DNA of 64,000 bases from Symsagittifera roscoffensis (GCF_963678635.1 NC_087064.1:37996706-38060705), one strand, 5' to 3'; numbered from the stretch's first letter, positions 51,364 through 62,772 are shown. Notes: generated by a model not told the origin, from the letters alone. Translations and numbers: made by a program.

Positions 51364-53692
51364 CTTGTCCCCTCTTCATAGTTTTGACTAAAAGAACATG
51401 CTCACTCCATACATATAATATACTACAGCTCCTAGACTTATTTTAACACAAGTCCATGCGCAGTTTATTCGTGCATTGGTGCAACGCCTAATGCTGCCAC
51501 TTTTGACAATTTAGAAAAACAGTCAAACCTGAAAAAGCGTTTAGTTTGATAATCTTTGACGAAGAAAGGGACAGCAAGGCAATCTTAGACAGGTTTTTTA
51601 TCCGAAGTATGCCATTAATTTAAAAATGTTTTGATAAGATTTTAGAAAACTATTGATATAATTTTTGTTGCTTGATGTACAAAAAAATTAGCTCTAAATC
51701 TTAAATCATCTCTTGATATAGCATTCATTTTCCAATAAATGTTTTTTAGCAAAGAGTTGTCTAAGAATAAATAGTTGAGACACACCCTATTTTGACAAAA
51801 AATGCTGTGCCACATGCGAGTTTTTGTCGAAAGAGTCCTATAAAGCGGTAATTGGGCTGACTTTTTGTTTTACCTCAAATTTTAATTCTGTCCGATCAAT
51901 TAAGGAATTATGAAAACTTGGGTGATTTATTTTTTTCATCTTAATGTTTTTATGGGAAAGATTTTTCATTTTTCGCAAAAAATATAACTTTCGGAAAACT
52001 TTGAATTTGTTTTCTCTGAAATCAATTTTCAAAAAGTGGTATAGATCGAAAGGTTGCCCATTTGACTAGTAAATCTAAAAGTCCCCCAGTCTCTTTTCAT
52101 CTTACACCACGAACTAGTCCTTCAGTACTCCAAATTTTACTTATCACTCATTTAAGTGGAGAAATCAAAAGATTTTGGGTAAAATCCAGTTTTTACTACG
52201 TAATTCATCCACCATCAGCACCGCATTTTCTAAAAAATATATATGTCAAGCAGATAGCTCGACCTTTTGCTGGGCTCCTTGTATATATTGCCACTAATGG
52301 CCTATGTTGAAAGTTTTCAGGTTCTTTGGGCCGTAAATGGATGTCGTCTTTTGGAGTCCTTTGCGAATTTAGCCAGTCAAAATACTGAGGGCAGAGCCCC
52401 CTAAAGCTTCCCCTGCTTTCAGCTTAAGCTGCCCCTGTTTTCAATGCTGTCCCTAAATCTTTTGAAGGTGCTTCTGCTTTAAACTTTCAGTTTTTTTTTG
52501 GTTTTTCTTATTTTTCATTCGGAGGCCAAACTGTGAATTTTGTGAATTGTAAGCGGATTCCGAAACGAGGACGCTCGCTTTGTTCTTCTTTTGTTCTCTC
52601 ATTTTCTTTGATCGTTCCGACGAAATTTAAACACGTTTAAAGCCTTGTCTTTGGAATCCAGGAACATACAGGCATAACATTGTGCGCCCATCTAGTGCAC
52701 AATTCGGCCTCGTATAGTTCTTCCACGCAAAACCAGCTACCATCGGAATCATATGAGTCTAGTTACATATCATACTAAAATTTTTCTAGTTGTGATTCTA
52801 ATGATTTTTGAAGTTTTGATTTTTGGTCCACTTAAAAAATTTTGGTCTATTTTCGAGCAAATAAAAAAGTAGATTTTCACTTTGTAAAAGCGGGGGTCAC
52901 TAAAGCTAATTGTTATATAATCCCAAAAGAGTTATGTTAATAGTCATACTATATCGGCCGATCAAAGGTTTAAAAAACTCACCTTTGGTTGGAACTCTTT
53001 TCGGCTCTCCTCTTGCGTTTCTAGCTAGTTCAGCAAATCGTGATCTCAGTAAAAAAAAATTTCAGCCGCAAAAGACAAAATAATTTAAAAGCTCTTTATG
53101 AGCTAACTACTATTAACTACTTCTATATCGAAGCCCGCGTTTCTTTCCGTTCAATCGCTTCGTTAACTCACTCGTCGGATTTGATTTGATTCGATTCCAA
53201 ACTCGCCAAGTCCAACAGCGCAATTCGCTCACTCGTCTAACTCAATCCGGTATTATACTACTGAACTAAAAAATGTTCCAACCGGAGCTACTTCAACTAC
53301 GGCTACCCGTAATTCAATCACGGGTCAGCTAATCAACTAAACTATTTAACTAACAATTGTTCCCTCCAGAGCTACTCCAATTGCAATTACCCGGAATCTA
53401 ATCATGTGTCAACCCAATTCACTAACTCGCTAAAGCACTGACAGAGAGAGTCACTCGGCTGGGCATTTTTAATTTCAGCTTCTGTTTTCTCTCACATTCT
53501 GTTTTCTCTAATTTTGAGAATCCACTATCCGACTCAATAGCAAGTTTTTTTTTCCATTCCTGATGAGAACCACCTATACTTCCTAAATGGCGTCAGTTTT
53601 TCTGCCTAAGGGTAGGCTATTTGTCGATCTCTGTTTTTTTTTTCAATTTGAGTTTTACCTATAGTTAGAATCATGCTCGTCCTGACAATTAC
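51364..53692. other. Non-coding, copy 2 of the 3' flank and Gypsy-2 LTR-like region
   Basis: Counterpart of 44497-46817, including the two diverged 90-bp repeats (about 53240-53430). The copy differs by scattered substitutions and short indels, for example loss of GGCGGACGCTGCC near 52395. Confidence 0.5.
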
Positions 53693-54600
53693 CTAGTGGC
53701 CCTTCTTGGGTTGCCGCAGTAGAGGTGCTGATGTCGCTGCCTCTAACCCGACGTTCTCATTCGCTTGTGGCGGAGTTGGAATGTGAATGTGAGACGACCC
53801 TGTCTTATCTTTATGGAGCGGCGATGGGGTAGTTCCCGTAGCCTCTACTAGCTCAAGAGATGGTCCAGCCGTGATTGAGTCTTTTTTTGATGACTCCGCA
53901 GTGAGGTCCACCACCTCTAACAGGTTCGCTGGTCTGTCTCGAAGCCGGAGATGTGGACTTTTGAGTAGCCGGTCGACGGATAGTTCGTCTTTGTAATTTC
54001 TCGCCTATTTTACCTGGTGTCGCTGAAAATTCACGAACGTTAAAGTTTGGCCATAAGCTAATATGACTCTTCCGAAAAACTTTTGCCTTATCAGTAATGT
54101 ACATGTTATCCGTATTTCGAACAATCTTGATCTTAGCTAATTTAAACAGAAATTTTCCAGAATTTCGATCAATATGTTTTCGGAATATTTGACTCTAAGC
54201 GGATCTTCTAAAATAAGTTTTTCTAATTTACGTGTTTTTGAGAGTGTTTTCGCCCTCGAAGACGTTGTTACGTGCAGCCTTTGGGAATGCGACAAGACGG
54301 GAATTGGAGGGTCTCCCACGTGATCGTAGAATCGGAGTGTGCTTTTCGCGATTCCTGATTTTAACGAGCTCGTGAGGTCACTGTTTCTAGAGGCTATTTT
54401 CCGTAGAAATTCTCTTCCCTGTTTAGGTTGGACGTTACGCTTGAGTTGATTCCAGGTGTTGGCCGCTTTAGATAGTCGTTCAGGGGCCTTGTAGCCTGAC
54501 TATCCGCAATTTCATCTCCCGCGCCAAAGAGTGGGTTAAATCTGTATGGTTTGTCCAGACTGTTGGTAGCTCCTCGTCGCACTACCTCTGCTGTAGTCAT
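53693..54600 (-). pseudogene. Gypsy-2 polyprotein C-terminal tail, copy 2
   Basis: Frames 54394-54600, 54137-54319, 53853-54104 and 53693-53914 together cover the tail. The last reads VDLTAESSKKDSITAGPSLE and ends LLRQPKKGH before a stop. Frame changes fall at other places than in copy 1, showing independent decay after the duplication. Confidence 0.6.
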
Positions 54601-54685
54601 GACTTGTCCGTTGTTCCGGAGATAGAAGGTTCCTCTCTAATCCTTGAGCTGAAGAACGAGAATGAATAACATTATTGCGTGCTAA

Positions 54686-55857
54686 TTAAAACTCCGTGTT
54701 AGGTTTTCGCCCAAAATGAAAATTTTTTAATGTGGCGTGGCTCGTTTTCCTGATGTCAGCAATGATTTTCGTAGCTTTTCGATTTTTAAAGTTTGGGTCC
54801 GACTTTTTGGTCCCCAAAATATCTTTGATAGTTTTAATCAATCTCTCCACCTTCCATCTTTTAATCAATATCGCCACAGTTTTTATGGTCCCCGATTCGT
54901 GTAAAGATATGTTTTATGCCTCTACTTTTCCAAAATTCATCCACTAAAGTGCTTTTAAGTCGGTCCTAATTAAGCGCGCTTTTAAGCGCTAGGTTGGTCC
55001 TAGTCTCTTCCGGTATGCCATGATTACGAATATTAGATCTTAAAAATTGGACTATCTTTTTTGGACTTGTTGTTTTAGTTAACCTAACCAAAGTGTATTT
55101 TAAAAAACGATCAATCGCAATTAGGATACGTATATTGCCTTCCTTTTTGTCAAATAGCGGAACCGCAAAATCGAGTTGAACTCTGTATTAGGAGCTGAAA
55201 GCGGCGATAATAAATTAAAAGAGTTATATGGTTTTGAGATTTTGATATTCTTACCAAATGAAGTGCATTCTAGACAATTCTCGCAAATTTTGACTATTTG
55301 ACCGTTCAAGAAGGGCCACCATATATACTCCGATGCGTCCATCGTAGCTGTTTGTCCCGGATGCGATCTATGAAGGCGGGCGAGAATTGAACTCCTGAGT
55401 TGTTCTGGTATCGCGAGTTTGTTGTCAATTAGGACGCAGTTGTTGAGTACTGCCGTGTTCGACCAGAATTGGGCCATGTATACCCCCAGCTTGTTGAAGG
55501 ACTGTACATCCCTGTTAATGATGGCCTTCCACATTGCGCCCATTAGCTGGTCCTCTGCAGTGAGCTCCGCGAGTAGATCCACATCAAACAGTCTCGGAAG
55601 GTCAACTACTTTCTGCATATCCCGGGTGACGAGAGGTTTGTGTCCATTGATTGCGCGGATCCCCAAATGAACCACGGACATCTGTCGGGCATTCTCAGCG
55701 AGGTGCTGTCTCCGGCAGTTATCATGAAGCTGACCAGGCTGCCTAGAGTGTTCTGTCCGCGCGCAATCACAAAGCGATTCTTCGATTGCCGCAATCTGGC
55801 ATTGTTACGGGCACGTATCATATCAATCCTACTAGGTCGGTTTGCTGATCCTGACAT
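54686..55857 (-). pseudogene. Gypsy-2 integrase, copy 2
   Basis: Contains LARLHRSHPGQTATMDASEY and CENCLECTS (zinc-binding H-H-C-C) and the C-terminal VERLIKTIKDILGTKK. Upstream 55606-55857 (SRIDMIRARNNARLRQSKNR) is present only in this copy because copy 1 has lost about 120 bp here. The core is in shifted frames with the same GGTCGGTCCTA-type duplication as copy 1. Confidence 0.8.
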
Positions 55858-56687
55858 TGAAGGCGCGTGTCTTTAATTACTCGGGGCACGAAAGTTGGGA
55901 GAGGATGTACCAAAACTTTCCACAAAATTTGAGAGATTCGGTTGGTCGAGAGTGTTGTTAGCTGCGACGATTGTACTGATTGAAGAGTTTGAAGTATTTA
56001 GTTGAGAGATATTCATAATCAAACTTAAGAGTTATATCAGGTCGGAGACAATGAAAAATTCTACGATCATCGGTTTTACCATATCCCAATTCCATGAGTG
56101 ACTGTGAGTCTTCAGACGAAATAGAGCATGTTTAGTCGACCTCTACCGGCGAGTTTGATGTGCATAAGTTTTGCATACTGAATTGTGATTGGTTGAGCTG
56201 TCGAGAACATGATTTTCCGACCTCTAGCGGCGAGGAATTAATTCATAAAATTAATAGTTTTTTTTTGCGATTGGTTAAAATCTTGGTTGACAATTTCGAC
56301 GCCCTCTAATGGCAAAGATAACCATCGGTTGCTGATCTCTGATTGGTTGAACGTCACTTTAAGTAATTGGTCAATCTTTGTAGTAACAAGGCGACCGGTT
56401 TTGACTGAAAGGTTACCAAACAGTTTGATTTGCTGCGTTTTGGCTAATTGAGAAGTTGTGCATACTAGTACAACTTCTCTCCGTCCCGAAATATGAATTG
56501 AGTTCAAAGCATTATTGAAGGCCTGTATTGATTTAATAATGAACAATTCGTCATATGACGAAGGTGGAGGGGCCTCAAATAATGGGTTTCTAGTTATATA
56601 GTCGACAATACCGAGTGATGTTACCGGTACGTGTTTAACATCGTAGTCGAAGGGTATGAGGCGATCCGCCCACCTAGAAATTCTTGA

Positions 56688-56873
56688 TTAGTATGATTGT
56701 TTACCATAGGTATCGTTGAGTGTAGAATTGATAGCTTTGTGATCGGTGAGAATGACAAACCGTTTTCCGAGTAAATTTGAGCGGAAGTGTTTGCACGCCC
56801 AAACAATAGCTAGTAGTTCTAAGTCATTAGTACTGTCTTCCTTTTCTGCTGAAGTAAAAAAAACTTGAAGCAA
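56688..56873 (-). pseudogene. Gypsy-2 RNase H, copy 2
   Basis: Reads STNDLELLAIVWACKHFRSN, then RFVILTDHKAINSTLNDTYG. It differs from copy 1 at several residues, consistent with neutral drift since the duplication. Confidence 0.75.
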
Positions 56874-57338
56874 AAGCTATCTTGGCCCAAATATTTAGTT
56901 CTACATCCTGTTCTAAACATACCCCCACCCACTATGACTTGCGTCGCAATTGACCCTAGATGCTTTTGAAGCATCATAATGGTAGAGACTGGGAATGTAT
57001 GCTATGAGATCTAGGATGTTCATGCAAGCTACATTTTGTTCTTACTTGTTACACACTTTTGGCGATGAGAGAAATGAAACCGTGTACTGGTGAAGATCCG
57101 GTATGAAGCGTTGTAGATGGTCTGGACTACCCATAAATGACTTCAGTTGTTTGAGCGTTTTCAGTGCCTTAAGAGACCCAATAGCCTCGATTTACGAACA
57201 CTTGAGGCGTAACCGGTTTCGTCGATTTCCTACCCCAGTCAGATAAGTTAGACTGAGAACTCTCATTTACTTAGTTTCAATGCCCATCCTTCTTCATTCA
57301 ATCGTTTCATGACTTCTGCAACCAGCATGTTGTGGCCC

Positions 57339-57837
57339 TCAATTTCTTTTTTCGCATTTCGTAACCACTAGTATGTCATCGAGGTAATATATAACTCTTG
57401 AAGTGTGCAAGTGTGCAATTCCAAGAAGTGTGCAATGAAGTGTGCAACCATGAAGTGTGCAACCTATTGCCTTCTGAAATTCTGTGAGCATATCTGTAAG
57501 GCCAAAGAAGCCGGTTTTGAATCGGTACTTGCCTGTCACTTCTCCACACAAAATGCTGAAGTTACAATGACTACCAGTTAGATCGGATAAAATAACTGGC
57601 CAGAAGCATATTTCAGATCAAGAGAGGTAAATCACACTCTACCAGGTGGGTTCTTAGTGATTATCTGAGCCGCTGAATCGATTAACTCATTCATATTGGG
57701 CTTTTGGTATCTATTCATCCAAATTCGAGCGTTCATAAGTTTTGCGGCGCCCGTTTAAAAGATCCGTCTTTTTTGCAGTTAGATCGATTGCTGCAAAAAA
57801 AAAGGTCCGTCGTACACTTATCTAATTTCTCGATGTG
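57339..57837 (-). pseudogene. Gypsy-2 reverse transcriptase, copy 2 (YLDD active site)
   Basis: Reads GEVTGKYRFKTGFFGLTDML and IYYLDDILVVTKCEK, keeping the canonical Y-L-D-D catalytic box. The same GTGTGCAA repeat tract interrupts the domain (57394-57461). Upstream, stops separate the next conserved piece (RVWFTSLDLKYASGQLF, near 57590-57640), which carries the first catalytic Asp. Confidence 0.75.
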
Positions 57838-58350
57838 TTTATCTCTGATTCATGTTTATATTTCTGTCGTAACCCGGTCTTGTAAGTGAATAGGTACCTT
57901 TCTGCCTCTGACTTGTCGAGGATTAAGTGAGTCTTTAAAATTAGTGAATAATTTATGATTTTTGGACCTCCCCAGTTGGCAATTCTTAAGGGTTCCTGTT
58001 TACAAAATGATCTCTCCAGAGCTTGGAGGTAGGGTCCATCTCCTCGGCAGCCTCTGTATTGTTCACTTCAAGTGGTTTTCGTTGAATGGTCTCTATCCCC
58101 AGCTGCTCATGAAGATATTGGCCGAAAAAGGTCCGCGTCCTATTCTCCGACTCTAGAAATCGAGCTCCGTCAACCTTCCATCCATGCGACGAAATCGGGA
58201 TTTCAAGAGAACCAAAAAATTTGATAGGACTTTTATTATAGTCAACATATGTGGTCCTTAAACTTTCGGTAACTTCTTCAACAAAATATCAGCTGTTCTT
58301 TTATTCAGAAATGAGACTGGGCTACAAGTGTCTACCGTGGTGTAGAAGAA
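57838..58350 (-). pseudogene. Gypsy-2 protease and upstream region, to the gap
   Basis: A - strand reading ending at the gap gives FFYTTVDTCSPVSFLNKRTA. Asp-Thr-Cys-Ser stands where retroviral-type proteases have Asp-Thr-Gly-Ser, so the catalytic triplet is altered. Downstream readings include ISSHGWKVDGARFLES and FFGQYLHEQLGIETIQ, the usual second half of the domain and linker. This part is not in duplication copy 1. Confidence 0.6.
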
Positions 58351-58550
58351 NNNNNNNNNNNNNNNNNNNNNNNNNNNNNNNNNNNNNNNNNNNNNNNNNN
58401 NNNNNNNNNNNNNNNNNNNNNNNNNNNNNNNNNNNNNNNNNNNNNNNNNNNNNNNNNNNNNNNNNNNNNNNNNNNNNNNNNNNNNNNNNNNNNNNNNNNN
58501 NNNNNNNNNNNNNNNNNNNNNNNNNNNNNNNNNNNNNNNNNNNNNNNNNN
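58351..58550. other. Assembly gap (200 N)
   Basis: Exactly 200 undetermined bases, probably a standard-size scaffold gap of unknown true length. Frames crossing it are meaningless. Confidence 0.99.
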
Positions 58551-59202
58551 TTATGATGAAATTTGTTTTGTAAAATTCGGGTTGCAAATTTGTCAACAAA
58601 AATAGTTCTTTTTTGGCCTTTTTCAATCAATCAAAAATTAAGCCAAATTACCTCAGTGATCAACTATGCAATTTTGGCGTAATTTTTGATTGAATAACAA
58701 AAAACCAAAAATGATCAAAATTTGAAGTAAATTTGTCGGCCGCGAAGCAAAACGAAAACAAAGCGCACCATATTGATTCTGCAGAAATTCTAAGCAAGTT
58801 TTGTTTTCAATATTATAAACCTAATTTGAACTTAATTTGAGAACAACTTATCTAAAAGTTCAATTGATACATTAGAGATCGGTTGAATAGTATGAAACTT
58901 CGAACAAGATCAAGCCTTTGGTCGACTTTGTCAGTAAATTTTGCCTTGATGACTCGCAATTTTTTTTTTAACTCGTCTACACATAAGTTTGGAAATTAAT
59001 ACTTGATTGAATAAGCAAACAAATAAAGAAAAAAAAAACGTTTGCAAAAACTTATATTGGATCTTAGTTTTTATGCATTTTTAATCACAAAGCTCACCTT
59101 AAATATGATTTCATTGTCTTTGTATGATCAGACAGAGTTGAACAAAAGCTGGTAATTCATTTATTTTGGAAGCTTTGTTTTGTCCTTAATAGTTAGACGA
59201 GA
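58551..59202. other. AT-rich non-coding DNA
   Basis: No gene or repeat recognised between the gap and the small ORF at 59203. Confidence 0.4.
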
Positions 59203-59605
59203 ATGAGTTTAAATCCACTGGGTAGTTTTTACCAGGCCAGCGACTCCAGTATAGACGAAATAAGACAAAAGAAGCCAAAAGAGAGCTGGAGCCTGCAAAC
59301 TCCGGACTTGATCAAAACTGGCACACAACACACTGGAGGTAATGTGATAGAGAGAGCAGAAGACACGTTATTGTTCCACGAGAGTGCAGAAGACACGTTA
59401 TAAGTTTTTCTATTTTCTGCCGCTCAAAATCAGATTGAAAAAAGACTCAACACAGCGTTTGTCCTTGATGTGTGATTCTGGCGCCAAAGAAGCCATAACT
59501 AGAAAACTTCGGATCGTTCAACAACAAATGGATTTTCTAAAATGCATTAAAGGGGACCCTTTTTATAGTCAGGAGTTCCCGAGGGTGAGACTGAAAAAAT
59601 ACTAG
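59203..59605 (+). CDS. Possible small two-exon gene, product unknown (about 95 residues)
   Basis: Exon 1 (59203-59338) starts MSLNPLGSFYQASDSSIDEI and contains KESWSLQTPDLIKTG, then a GTAATG donor. The second open segment, in a different frame, reads RLSLMCDSGAKEAITRKLRI, VQQQMDFLKCIKGD and FPRVRLKKY to a stop at 59605. A junction at 59444/59445 keeps the frame (intron 106 bp). The better-looking acceptor at 59433 would introduce an immediate stop, so the exact splice is uncertain. A 16-bp direct repeat GCAGAAGACACGTTAT lies in the intron. No family recognised; codon use and composition look more coding-like than the surroundings. Confidence 0.4.
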
Positions 59606-61289
59606 CCATGTTTTAATTTTTTATTCCAAAAACCCAAGAAAACAATATAGTTAAGGAAGTTTCAACATGCGTTTCCTTGGTAAAAAAAGTTATTCAGGTT
59701 TGCAAAATTTTTGGACAAAAACTAGAAAAGTTTTAAATTTCTTCATGGCAACCGGCAACTCTTTGTATGCAGTTACTTTCATTACATATCGAGAAGAAGG
59801 AAGAAGTAACCGTTTTTTTAGCTTTTCTCGCAAACAAACACCTCAGCGTGCAACTAGTTAAAAACATATACAACATCGTTTGTTTGAAAAATATCTTTTT
59901 ATGCCCTGATTTCATATGCCCTGATTTTTTTTCAGCACTTAAAACAGCAATTTAAGTAAAGAGTGTTACAAAGTTCAAACAAGAAAGATATATGGCAACG
60001 CCGTTTAGCTTGAGAACTCAATTGTCTTTTATTACTTTAAAATTGTTTTTCCGACCGTTAAAAATGTAGAAGATTATTGTATCCAGGAGTGTTTTAATTT
60101 TTTGTTTCCTTTTCGTTTTTTACTGTACAAAATATAATCAGGTAAACATAATTGAGTACCTATCAGGTACTCAATATAATCACTGGGATGGGTCAAACTG
60201 TATATCAAAGTGAGCCTTTTTTAGAGTAATTTGATCCTTTTCAATGAATTTCCAAAGGGTCGTTCCAGTGTCGAGAAAAGCTGGTTTCAAGTTTTTCAGT
60301 ATCTGTTCAATTTTAGCAAAATGAGCGATCGAGTAAAGTTCTTGATCAATAGTTCTCTAAACTAAAAGCCCTTTATTGCCCAGGAAAGTTTTCAATGAAT
60401 CTTCAAAACGAGCTTGCCTTTTAGCAAAATCACAATTTTCAGCATAAAAACCTAAACAAAAAATTTGTAATTTTTCTAAAAAACAAGCTCGTTTTGAAAA
60501 TTTCATCGAAACTTTCCTGGGCAGTAAAGGGTTTTAGGTTGAAAGAATTATTGATCAAGAACTTTACTCGATCGCTAATTTTGCTACAATGTAAACTTTC
60601 CCGGCCAATAAAGGTTTTCGGGTTGAAAAATTTTTTAATAACTACTTCTTTTTTGTTTGTCGTTCAAATACTCATGACAAATGTTGTCGACTGTTTTTAA
60701 TTATCTACTTTAGCGCGTGTTTGAAGAATTTTGTAATCTCAAGACGCACACAAAGTGACACTACTCGAAAAAAAAAACGTTTAGTAGTTTTTACGAAAGT
60801 TGCCGGAACATTCTGACCTCTTTGCACGGCAACCGCCAGGTTTACTATACGATTATGTTTATAACATATCAAATGAAAAACAAAACGAAGGAGTAGTAAC
60901 TTCTTTTTGGGTTTTTCTCTAGCCTAAAAAATACGTTCAGCGTCAATTGGTTTTACTTATACACGGTAACCGTTTGTTTTGAAAAATTAATTTATACATA
61001 ATTCCCGGATTTTTTCCGGTACTAAGTTTAGCCATACAAGAGAGGAAAGTGAAAACAATTGAGGACAATGTAGATATTTGGCAACAGCTCGCTGTTTAGT
61101 TTGACAATGCAAATCTCCTTTATCAGTGGTCGTTACTTTTAAGCCTGGCATAATTCTTTTGCAACAATGAAGGAGAAAAATTGAGCGTGAAAAAAGCAAT
61201 ACAATTCAAACGCTTGCTTTTCAACAGAAAATTGCTGCTAAAATTTTTTAAACCGTTTTTTGGCGCTCTAATAAAAGATTGTCATAAGC
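59606..61289. other. Non-coding; diverged repeat pair
   Basis: About 59735-60060 and 60800-61140 are two diverged copies of one sequence (shared: GGCAACCG, GAAGGAGTAGTAAC/GAAGGAAGAAGTAACC, GTTTGTTTGAAAAA, CCCGGATTT/CCCTGATTT, GCTGTTTAGTTTGA/CCGTTTAGCTTGA). Open frames at 59667-59955 fall inside and are not considered genes. Confidence 0.45.
60314..60586. repeat. Long foldback hairpin (about 103-bp arms)
   Basis: Left arm 60314-60416 and right arm 60484-60586 are inverted copies: TAGCAAAATGAGCGATCGAG on the left pairs with CTCGATCGCTAATTTTGCTA on the right, and AAAACGAGCTTG with CAAGCTCGTTTT. The loop is about 67 bp. A third, partial direct copy of the middle (CTTTCCCGGCCAATAAAGG) follows at 60597. 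Probably a foldback MITE upstream of the GalNAc-transferase-like gene. Confidence 0.85.
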
Positions 61290-61947
61290 TTGAAAGAATC
61301 AGCAAACATGGCTAGGTTATGTCGCATCAAAAAACGCACCCTTTTCTTGGCAGTTTTTGCCAAAATTTTATTGGGTGCTTTGGTTATGCACTTTTACGCT
61401 AGCTCTATAGGCACTGAAAATTATCTAGCCGAAAGAATTGAGCAACAAGTAGAGCCTGAAATATTAGAGGGCAGCTACAAAGACCAAGAAACAGATCAAA
61501 ACGAAGACCAAATTGACCACAAGGCCGAAAACGATCAACAAAACGATTACAAACATTCAGAAGAATCCGATCCAAAGCAGATTCAGATGAACAATGACCT
61601 AGCTGATTTTGACAATTTAGCCAAACGGAACCTCAGCAAACTTGCCATTTTAATGAGTCACTACATTGTTCGTGATGACACGAGGCCAAAAACTTGTCAT
61701 TTAAGGAATAACTCACAACTTCACGACCCAAAAGTCAAAAGCAAAACTGAAAACTCGACTTCGATTTTAATCATGCTTTACAACGAGACTGAGAGCCTCA
61801 TATACGCTGAAGTTGCGAGTATCGTACGAATGACCGAAGCGAGCTTTATCAAAGACATTATCATATTCGTATACGGTCCGGCTGAATTAAGCCAGAGTTT
61901 TTTGACATTCTGGGACGATCTGGATTATGAAGAAGAAAAAAGACTAG
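61290..61947 (+). CDS. GALNT: Polypeptide GalNAc-transferase family protein, exon 1
   Basis: Members transfer GalNAc to Ser/Thr in the Golgi to start mucin-type O-glycans. The exon opens at MKESANMARL; the second Met (61308) may be the true start because RIKKRT then a hydrophobic span (LFLAVFAKILLGALVMHFYA) gives the usual type II anchor. An acidic, Asp/Glu/Gln-rich stem follows, then TRPKTC and STSILIMLYNETESLIYAEV, the start of the GT-A domain (the usual His-Asn-Glu is Tyr-Asn-Glu). The following IIIFVYGPAELSQSF stands where family members have an Asp-Asp nucleotide-binding pair; here it is Tyr-Gly. Donor GTAAGA at 61948, phase 1. Confidence 0.85.
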
Positions 61948-62110
61948 GTAAGAATCACTTTCAAATATACATCTTGCACCATGCTCATTACAAAATTTCA
62001 CTATCTCTTCCAAAATTTTTTTTCAATTTTTTGTTGTTTTTAAATAAATTTTAACGTATTTGATGTGAGAAAATGAAGCTCTATTAATCAATTCATTAAA
62101 ATTTCTTCAG

Positions 62111-62398
62111 AAAATACATTTGACTCTCAATTGGTAATTGATTATAAACAACACTTAGGTTACAACATCGAACTCGTTCGGAGACCAATGCCAATCCACG
62201 AGGCCAGGAATCACGCGGTTGCTGTGGCACAGGGTCAGGTGGCGGTGTTTCTTCACGCGCGGCTGGAAGTTCTGACTGGGTGGCTGGAACCTATTTTGAC
62301 CTCAATTGTAGTCGATGACAACTGGAACAGGGTGGCGGTTTTTGCGGCAGACGAAACAGGCGAGATTCAATTTCTAACACCAGAAACTATATATAAAC
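62111..62398 (+). CDS. GALNT: GalNAc-transferase family protein, exon 2 (DxH motif absent)
   Basis: The acceptor TTTCTTCAG ends at 62110; the frame continues from phase 1. It encodes YNIELVRRPMPIHEARNHAV, AQGQVAVFLHARLEVLTGWL and EPILTSIVVDD. The GWLEPIL block is a clear family signature. The metal-binding Asp-x-His that should precede it by a few residues reads His-Ala-Arg. The donor is inferred at GTACAA (62399), phase 1, which fits the acceptor at 62981. Without splicing the frame runs to a stop at 62463. Confidence 0.8.
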
Positions 62399-62620
62399 GT
62401 ACAATTCAAATTCAAAAACTCCTATTCAAATCAATAGGAGTGCTGACAACATCAGAAACGTGAATCTGGATTGCATTCGAACAGTTTCATTTTGTTCTCC
62501 GCTTGTTGCTTGAGATTGAAGCATTTTTTTTAGCTCCCAGCCCTGAAAAAATTGCATTAACTTTTTTAGCAAACAGACACAGCAAAGGCTCACATGAGTA
62601 CCTAAGCAGCTCGTATATTC

Positions 62621-62772
62621 AGGAGCGGATCTAGGATTTTTTTGAGGGGGGGGCGGATTTTCAAAAATTTTTCGAAAATTTTGACGACCTTTTTTTGTTT
62701 AGGTCGAACAAATTGATTTTCCGAGCTCTTCTAAAGCACTAAAAGGTCCCTGCTTTTGCCAAATTTTGCCCC
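62621..62772. repeat. Small MITE-like element in intron 2
   Basis: Starts CAGGAGCGGATCTAGGATTT with a G-rich AGGGGGGGGCGG block and ends near TTTTGCCCCTGCG. The short ends CAGGAGC / GCCCCTG are roughly inverted. The GGCGGATC motif also appears near 17695. The boundaries are tentative. Confidence 0.4.

Larger units (their letters stand above)
50856..57837. repeat. 6.9-kb tandem segmental duplication, copy 2
   Basis: Direct copy of 43990-50855, about 116 bp longer because it keeps sequence near 55797-55925 missing from copy 1. Its right edge, CTCGATGTG, runs into non-duplicated Gypsy sequence (TTTATCTCTG), which shows that copy 2 holds the original right-hand junction. Confidence 0.9.
53693..58350 (-). 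mobile_element. Ty3/Gypsy element 2, longer copy reaching the gap
   Basis: Same order as copy 1: polyprotein tail (53693-54600), integrase (54686-55857), RNase H (56688-56873) and reverse transcriptase (57339-57837). It continues past the duplication edge into upstream reverse transcriptase/protease sequence (57838-58350) and is then cut by the assembly gap. Gag and the 5' LTR would lie in or beyond the gap, but nothing at 58551 onward is recognisably gag. Confidence 0.85.

Noticed and set aside
58251-58630. Frames crossing the N gap
   Set aside because: Translated through unknown bases. Only the part left of the gap shows real similarity (protease of Gypsy-2).
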